Under the pieces are notes generated by a model that ran no database searches, was not told the DNA's origin, and saw only the letters and a list, made by a program, of their open reading frames with translations. Shown one piece after another: positions 7,190 through 10,529 of a stretch of DNA of 10,529 bases (its first letter is position 1; each line of letters starts with the position of its first letter). The DNA lies in contig JASCIV010000903.1 in assembly GCA_030374735.1 (NCBI GenBank), positions 1 through 10,529 of the forward strand. Direction: 5' to 3'. The translations under genes and the position numbers were made by a program. The stretch is from Gracilaria caudata. Its lineage: Eukaryota > Rhodophyta > Florideophyceae > Gracilariales > Gracilariaceae.

Positions 7190-7471
7190 ATGGAAATCGG
7201 AAATCAGAGGCAGGCTCTCCCAATCCATCTCCGGATATCGATTGCAAAGCCCGAGCCCCCATTTCTGGCTGACGGGCGGGCACAGGATGATTCTGAACTC
7301 ATTTCTGTTGTAGAAACTCCCAAGAGATTCCGAAGAAACAGCTCGAAGAATAATTCATTATGTGGAAGCATTTTGCATGAAGTTGTAGTTAAACTAATTT
7401 TCTCAAAGAGAATTGTAGAAGCTTTAGGAAAGTTGTCCATAATTCGAAAACAACATCGGCTCACGCTTTAG
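7190..7471 (+). CDS. hypothetical 93-residue open frame within the decayed stretch
   Basis: ATG 7190 to TAG 7469-7471. The ATG directly follows a TAG (7187-7189) in the same frame, and the frame is open for 49 codons before that TAG, so the ATG may be a chance Met inside a broken gene. The product is basic, with a central acidic patch (AQDDSELISVVETP), then RFRRNSSKNNS, then a hydrophobic-basic end. It has no domain I know and no signal peptide. It could be expressed as a small protein, but I think it more likely that it is the last segment of the pseudogene. Confidence 0.25.
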   Translation: MEIGNQRQALPIHLRISIAKPEPPFLADGRAQDDSELISVVETPKRFRRNSSKNNSLCGSILHEVVVKLIFSKRIVEALGKLSIIRKQHRLTL

Positions 7472-7617
7472 GTGGTATCAGGATTAGAGCTCTGAACGAT
7501 TACTATCCTAAGCACACAAGCTGACGACAAATTCTTGACCAGCAAATATTTCTATATGTATACATTATGAGCTGGCCAACTTGTTGTTCATAGACACCAG
7601 CAGGTTCTCAATCTTGA
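7472..7617. other. no feature seen
   Basis: This short gap is closed in all frames by frequent stops. It includes the self-complementary ATGTATACAT. Nothing else to report. Confidence 0.4.
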
Positions 7618-7989
7618 TACCTGAACCTCTTTGGAATGTTAAGCATTGGGACTAGTGTTTTCAAATAACTTCTTCCAGAGGACAACGCAAAGCGGGCTGT
7701 CCAGGTTGTTGTGACGCAGAGAACCAAAACAGATATTCACTATCATTTCAATGGCCATCATTAAAACGAAAAGAATGACTCTTGCACTAGATCTACACTT
7801 CGAAATAGAAAACATAGTGATCTAGAGCAGGAAAGGCAGATAGGAAATGACGAGTGTCAAAAACGAAAAGCTGAGCTCATCGAAAATGAAAGCCTGGAAG
7901 AAAAGGAAAGCGACTTGGAGAAAGAGGACGCTAACTTGCACGTAGATCATCATCAAGAAAAACTCAGCATAAAAAGGAGGGAGCTATGA
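7618..7989 (+). pseudogene. fragment coding for a charged, coiled-coil-like protein segment
   Basis: One plus-strand frame ends at TGA 7987-7989 and is open for 75 codons back to TAA 7762. The same frame continues upstream from that stop to another TAA at 7666, with coding-like sequence between (EDNAKRAVQVVVTQRTKTD). The last 50 residues are dominated by Glu, Lys, Asp, Gln and Leu (for example KAELIENESLEEKESDLEKE), with Leu about every seventh residue, as in a coiled coil. There is no ATG in the 75-codon part, so it is either an internal exon or a decayed gene. The family is not recognised. Lys/Glu-rich low complexity can also arise by chance in purine-rich DNA. Confidence 0.35.
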
Positions 7990-8601
7990 TAAATCTACCT
8001 CGAAGCCGCACAGTTCTCGCCACTAGAGGAGATATATCGATAGGTTGCATGTCGATGGTCACTACAAATCCACAAGCGAGACAGAAAAGGTGGAATTGTT
8101 TTATCACATACTCACATACAAGTCTTCAAATGGAAAGAAGCCAATTGGAAGAATTTTAGAACTGAAAAGATTTATAACGGTTTTATTGCGAAGAATGTTT
8201 AGGATTTTTGGAGTTTGGATAGTTTCTGAAAATGTTTGCCAAAACTGAAGCGAATAAGTGCGTATTAGCAGAAAGCGAATCTACATGATATTGCCACAGC
8301 GGAGCGGCTTTCTACAACGTTCCAGAGAGCATTTCGTTTCGGACATCCCAGAAGCCTGACGGTACGGACTAAATTCCGCGTATGCCTGCGCAATCACTTA
8401 TCCGTAGCGTACGTAGTGAACAAGAAGTTGAAGACCTCCAAGTAGAGATATAAACAAAATCTTTGATTTTTATTTTTTTTCCAGAGATATTAGTTTCGTT
8501 TTCAAGACATTTTTAGTTGATGTATTTGAGTTATGTGTTTATAGTTAAAAGATTAACTTTCTACGGATTAAATAAAAGAAGATTTTTGACGTATTTTTGA
8601 A
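7990..8601. other. no supportable gene; AT-rich tract at 8450-8600
   Basis: Two overlapping short open stretches occur around 7990-8250 in different frames. Neither has a convincing start or a domain. From 8450 to 8600 the DNA is very AT-rich with T runs (TTTTTATTTTTTTTCC) and an AATAAA at 8571-8576. The tract could be an intron, a 3' untranslated region or a spacer. Confidence 0.4.
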
Positions 8602-8862
8602 ATGCTTGGAGAGCAAAGCAGATGTCCGCATCGGGATATTGCATGCAAACCGACATCACATGTTAGTTCAAAGAGAAGATGTAGTCTGGTCTCTTGCTGT
8701 CATGAAGAGCAGCGATGTCTTCTTGAAGGTTTTAAACAAATTTTAAAGGTTCAAGAGTACAAACAACTCGAACTTCATGATAAAGCTTTAAGACGGAAAA
8801 CTGCTGAGATTAAAATCTTGTTGTTCGAAAGTAGGTGTGTGTCTCAAATTCAGCAGTTGTAA
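8602..8862 (+). CDS. hypothetical 86-residue protein with helical, coiled-coil-like C-terminal half
   Basis: ATG 8602 to TAA 8860-8862. The N-terminal half is Cys/His/Ser-rich without a clear finger motif. Residues 35-86 (from about EEQRCLLEGFKQILKVQEYK) are charged with regularly spaced Leu and Ile, as in an amphipathic helix or coiled coil. AATAAA (8864-8869) begins one base after the stop codon, which could serve for polyadenylation. The upstream side is a very AT-rich tract, which could be an intron, making this a terminal exon together with the coiled-coil fragment ending at 7989. It may equally be a chance frame. Confidence 0.3.
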   Translation: MLGEQSRCPHRDIACKPTSHVSSKRRCSLVSCCHEEQRCLLEGFKQILKVQEYKQLELHDKALRRKTAEIKILLFESRCVSQIQQL

Positions 8863-8863
8863 C

Positions 8864-8869
8864 AATAAA
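8864..8869 (+). terminator. possible polyadenylation signal AATAAA
   Basis: AATAAA starts one base after the TAA that ends the 8602 frame. The hexamer is common in AT-rich DNA, so the support is only positional. Confidence 0.25.
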
Positions 8870-8976
8870 GGATGCTCATTCTTCTTTAACCTATATCAAT
8901 GTAGAACCTTAGCGGTTTTGAACGTAGTGATGATCGTGTTATCCAATTTCTCTCACGCACCAAAAACGTGACTACC

Positions 8977-8982
8977 TTTATT
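8977..8982 (-). terminator. possible polyadenylation signal AATAAA for the minus-strand membrane-protein gene
   Basis: TTTATT on the plus strand reads AATAAA on the minus strand. It lies 55 nt beyond the last stop codon (TAA, 9037-9039) of the minus-strand coding-like stretch, a typical distance for a poly(A) signal. Confidence 0.3.
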
Positions 8983-9036
8983 CCAGCAGAAGTCTTTTGT
9001 GTCGTGTTGGATCCAAAGAAATTTCTTCAATCTCTG

Positions 9037-10529
9037 TTACGTCCACCCCGTGTGCAGATCCATACTTAATATTGGTTCGCGTATTTTCCTTTCCCGAAGG
9101 TTGTGCTTCCTGTTTTTCTTGAATAAATTAATGACGCCATGAAAATATGATTTTCTACATTTTATCCAATAATCTAATATGATAATACCATTTTGATCGT
9201 TTTTGACTGCATTGTTAGTTTCAAGTTGGTAAAGCGCGGGGTCATATGCGTCGGGTGATGTAAAGTGTGTGTCTTTGTTCCATGTCAGTGAGCAAGCGAT
9301 ATTCAGCATCGCGAAGAATCTTGTTCATCGAGGGCGCAATTAGAGAGGTAACCGCGAAAACGAAACCTATAACAAGATGGAACCACAGTGAAAGAGCCAA
9401 GACACACATTGTAACGTTGTCCATTCCGATTGAACGCGTAAGGAATAGTATTAGTATCGTTTGATCCGTGAGTTCCAATACGGACGGAGTTTGAGACTTA
9501 CATTTCATGCCGACGTAGTAGTATCGGATGATATATATTACTCTTCTTGTTGAGGATCCTCTGTACGCCTGCATGGTCGCCCTAAAGAACGGCACGCTCC
9601 TTCCAATAAACTCTTCCAAGAAAATCAAATTTTTCATTGTGATCAAGAGAGGAATAATATTCAACGGTGATGAACATACCCACGCTGTCGTGTATGATCA
9701 CAGCTCCATGCCGAGAGATATAGCTGAGTCCCTTGATGGATATATCCCAACACAGATTTCCAACAAAAAGGATGGCGTCAAATGAATGAGAAGTCGGAGT
9801 ATGCCTATGAAGGCACCAATAAGAGCCGTGCATTGTCTCGCAAGTGGCAGTTGAGGGAAACTGCTCGAGAAGGAAATAAAGTGGATAACAAAGCCTTTTA
9901 GAAAGTAGTACAAGGAAAGAAAGGTTTTCATGCAAGTTGTTCTGAAGTTCATGCATCGCCTATTATTTTCCTCCATGTATAGTACACAGCATGGTTGAAA
10001 CTCACATGCTTTCGGATGACAAACACCAAGAAAGGGACTGGCACCCACATAAGCAGAGGTTTTCATGTCAGGGGCGATTTGAACTGCGCGTGTATTCGCG
10101 AATGCACGGGAACGTGAACACGAATATATTGAGGGATTCAAAATTAGATCTTCTGTAGAGATCGAACAAGTCTGCAACGTGTGTATCCCGTGATCCCAGT
10201 GGGCCTCATCCGGTGTTGAGGGGCATTTCTCATCTTTCCGTATTGAATGCGCAGCACTTCAGGATCTCGTGGGGAATGCCCACGCTCGCTATGCGCACCA
10301 CATCTGCCGTACGGCGATATAAGGGCATCGGGTGCTGCACATCTACCGCCAAGGCAATCAAGCGATACTATATTCCCATCTGGTCCGACGTATGGCCTCT
10401 CTGAGCACCATGTGTGGTGCAAAACCACTGTAACGGAAACACAAGCCGCCTCGCGGAAAGATGCACCCAAGGTGTCCGGCCTTGCTCCCGTGAGGGGCAG
10501 GTCAGCGGTAGAGCCCTCCAGTAGGGTCC
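9037..10529 (-). pseudogene. frame-disrupted gene for a Cys-rich, multi-pass membrane protein, 5' end beyond the window
   Basis: Coding-like sequence fills the minus strand from the window edge to TAA 9037 but changes frame. (a) 10527-10144 is fully open for 127 codons from the edge and holds GPDGNIVSLDCLGGRC and GRCGAHSERGHSPRD. (b) 10258-9242 is open apart from one TGA at 9698-9700. It begins with a Cys-rich part (GVCHPKACEFQPCC), followed by hydrophobic spans near 9922-9857, 9826-9776 and 9415-9338 (last: MCVLALSLWFHLVIGFVFAV). (c) 9956-9582 is open in the third frame and reads best around 9790-9620. (d) 9309-9037 gives the tail (SPDAYDPALYQLE, then a Lys/Arg-rich end). Adjacent frames overlap, so small indels suffice to explain the jumps. 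Short introns or assembly errors are alternatives. The picture is a Cys-rich outer domain followed by several membrane helices. I do not recognise the family. Confidence 0.5.

Larger units (their letters stand above)
6443..7471 (+). pseudogene. decayed coding region in the frame of the 6068 ORF
   Basis: Reading on in the frame of ATG 6068, I find stops at 6440 (TGA), 6527 (TAA), 6785 (TAA), 6863 (TGA), 6947 (TGA), 6980 (TAG), 7037 (TGA) and 7187 (TAG), then the final TAG at 7469. That is eight internal stops in about 468 codons, where random DNA of this composition should give about 25. Segments between stops look protein-like. A Lys/Arg-rich piece begins at ATG 6623 (MAKKRDRKSNLGKKKSKLRL, 54 codons). 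A second piece at 7040-7186 contains ELAYLRRMLLEVAVNHYPP. A 93-residue piece starts at ATG 7190. At 6780-7073 another frame is also fairly open and reads a Gln run across a TAA. All three stop codons occur, which argues for decay rather than a changed code. No family recognised. Confidence 0.35.

Noticed and set aside
9698..9700. In-frame TGA between two long open segments, read as selenocysteine or a reassigned codon
   Set aside because: TAA and TAG also interrupt coding-like frames elsewhere in the window, and a better coding frame exists around this TGA. Frame disruption explains it without recoding. No selenocysteine element was seen.
10490..10529. D-arm-like and anticodon-loop-like sequence at the window edge suggesting a tRNA-Pro
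   Set aside because: The D stem has a mismatch, the visible part of the anticodon stem does not pair, and the same bases are covered by a long open minus-strand coding frame.
1..10529. CRISPR array, bacterial operon, insertion sequence or phage genes
   Set aside because: No regular direct repeats with spacers, no transposase or integrase motif, and no terminal inverted repeats with target duplications were seen. The gene content is eukaryotic.

Overview
The window looks like nuclear DNA of a unicellular or simple eukaryote. Three long, apparently intronless genes lie at the left end. They encode a plant-type sucrose-transporter-family (GPH/SUT, MFS) protein, a small secreted protein with a family-1 carbohydrate-binding module (CBM1), and a one-finger C2H2 protein with a basic tail. 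I see no bacterial operon structure and no ribosome-binding pattern. CBM1 domains outside fungi are known from red algae (polysaccharide-binding proteins of Porphyra type) and oomycetes, and intron-poor GC-rich genes fit both. I lean towards a unicellular red alga or an oomycete but cannot fix the lineage from sequence alone.

Layout. Positions 1-280 hold the upstream region of the transporter, with a cluster of TTCGGA/TCCGAA elements. Positions 281-1795 (+) are the transporter. Only 14 bp later, tail to tail, comes the CBM1 gene (1810-2400, -). Its upstream region carries three ACACGT motifs spaced exactly 16 bp apart. Positions 2793-3860 (-) hold the zinc-finger gene. From 1 to about 3.9 kb the DNA is GC-rich, extremely so in 1.8-2.5 kb.

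From about 3.9 kb to the end the composition drops to AT-richer DNA without a long intact gene. Positions 3.9-6.0 kb show no gene I can defend, only palindromes and short repeats. Positions 6.07-7.47 kb (+) show one reading frame with far fewer stops than chance predicts, which reads like a decayed gene. Positions 7.6-8.0 kb and 8.6-8.87 kb hold fragments with charged, coiled-coil-like composition. From the right edge back to 9037 (-) there is nearly continuous coding-like sequence for a Cys-rich protein with several membrane segments. It is broken by frame changes and one TGA, has a possible AATAAA signal 55 nt past its last stop, and runs out of the window at its 5' end.

The left genes could all relate to carbohydrate handling at the cell surface: sugar uptake, and binding of wall or environmental polysaccharide. 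That link is inference from family membership, not from any operon-like arrangement. The right two thirds look like a graveyard of degenerating genes or poorly resolved multi-exon genes. Transcript data would separate the two.
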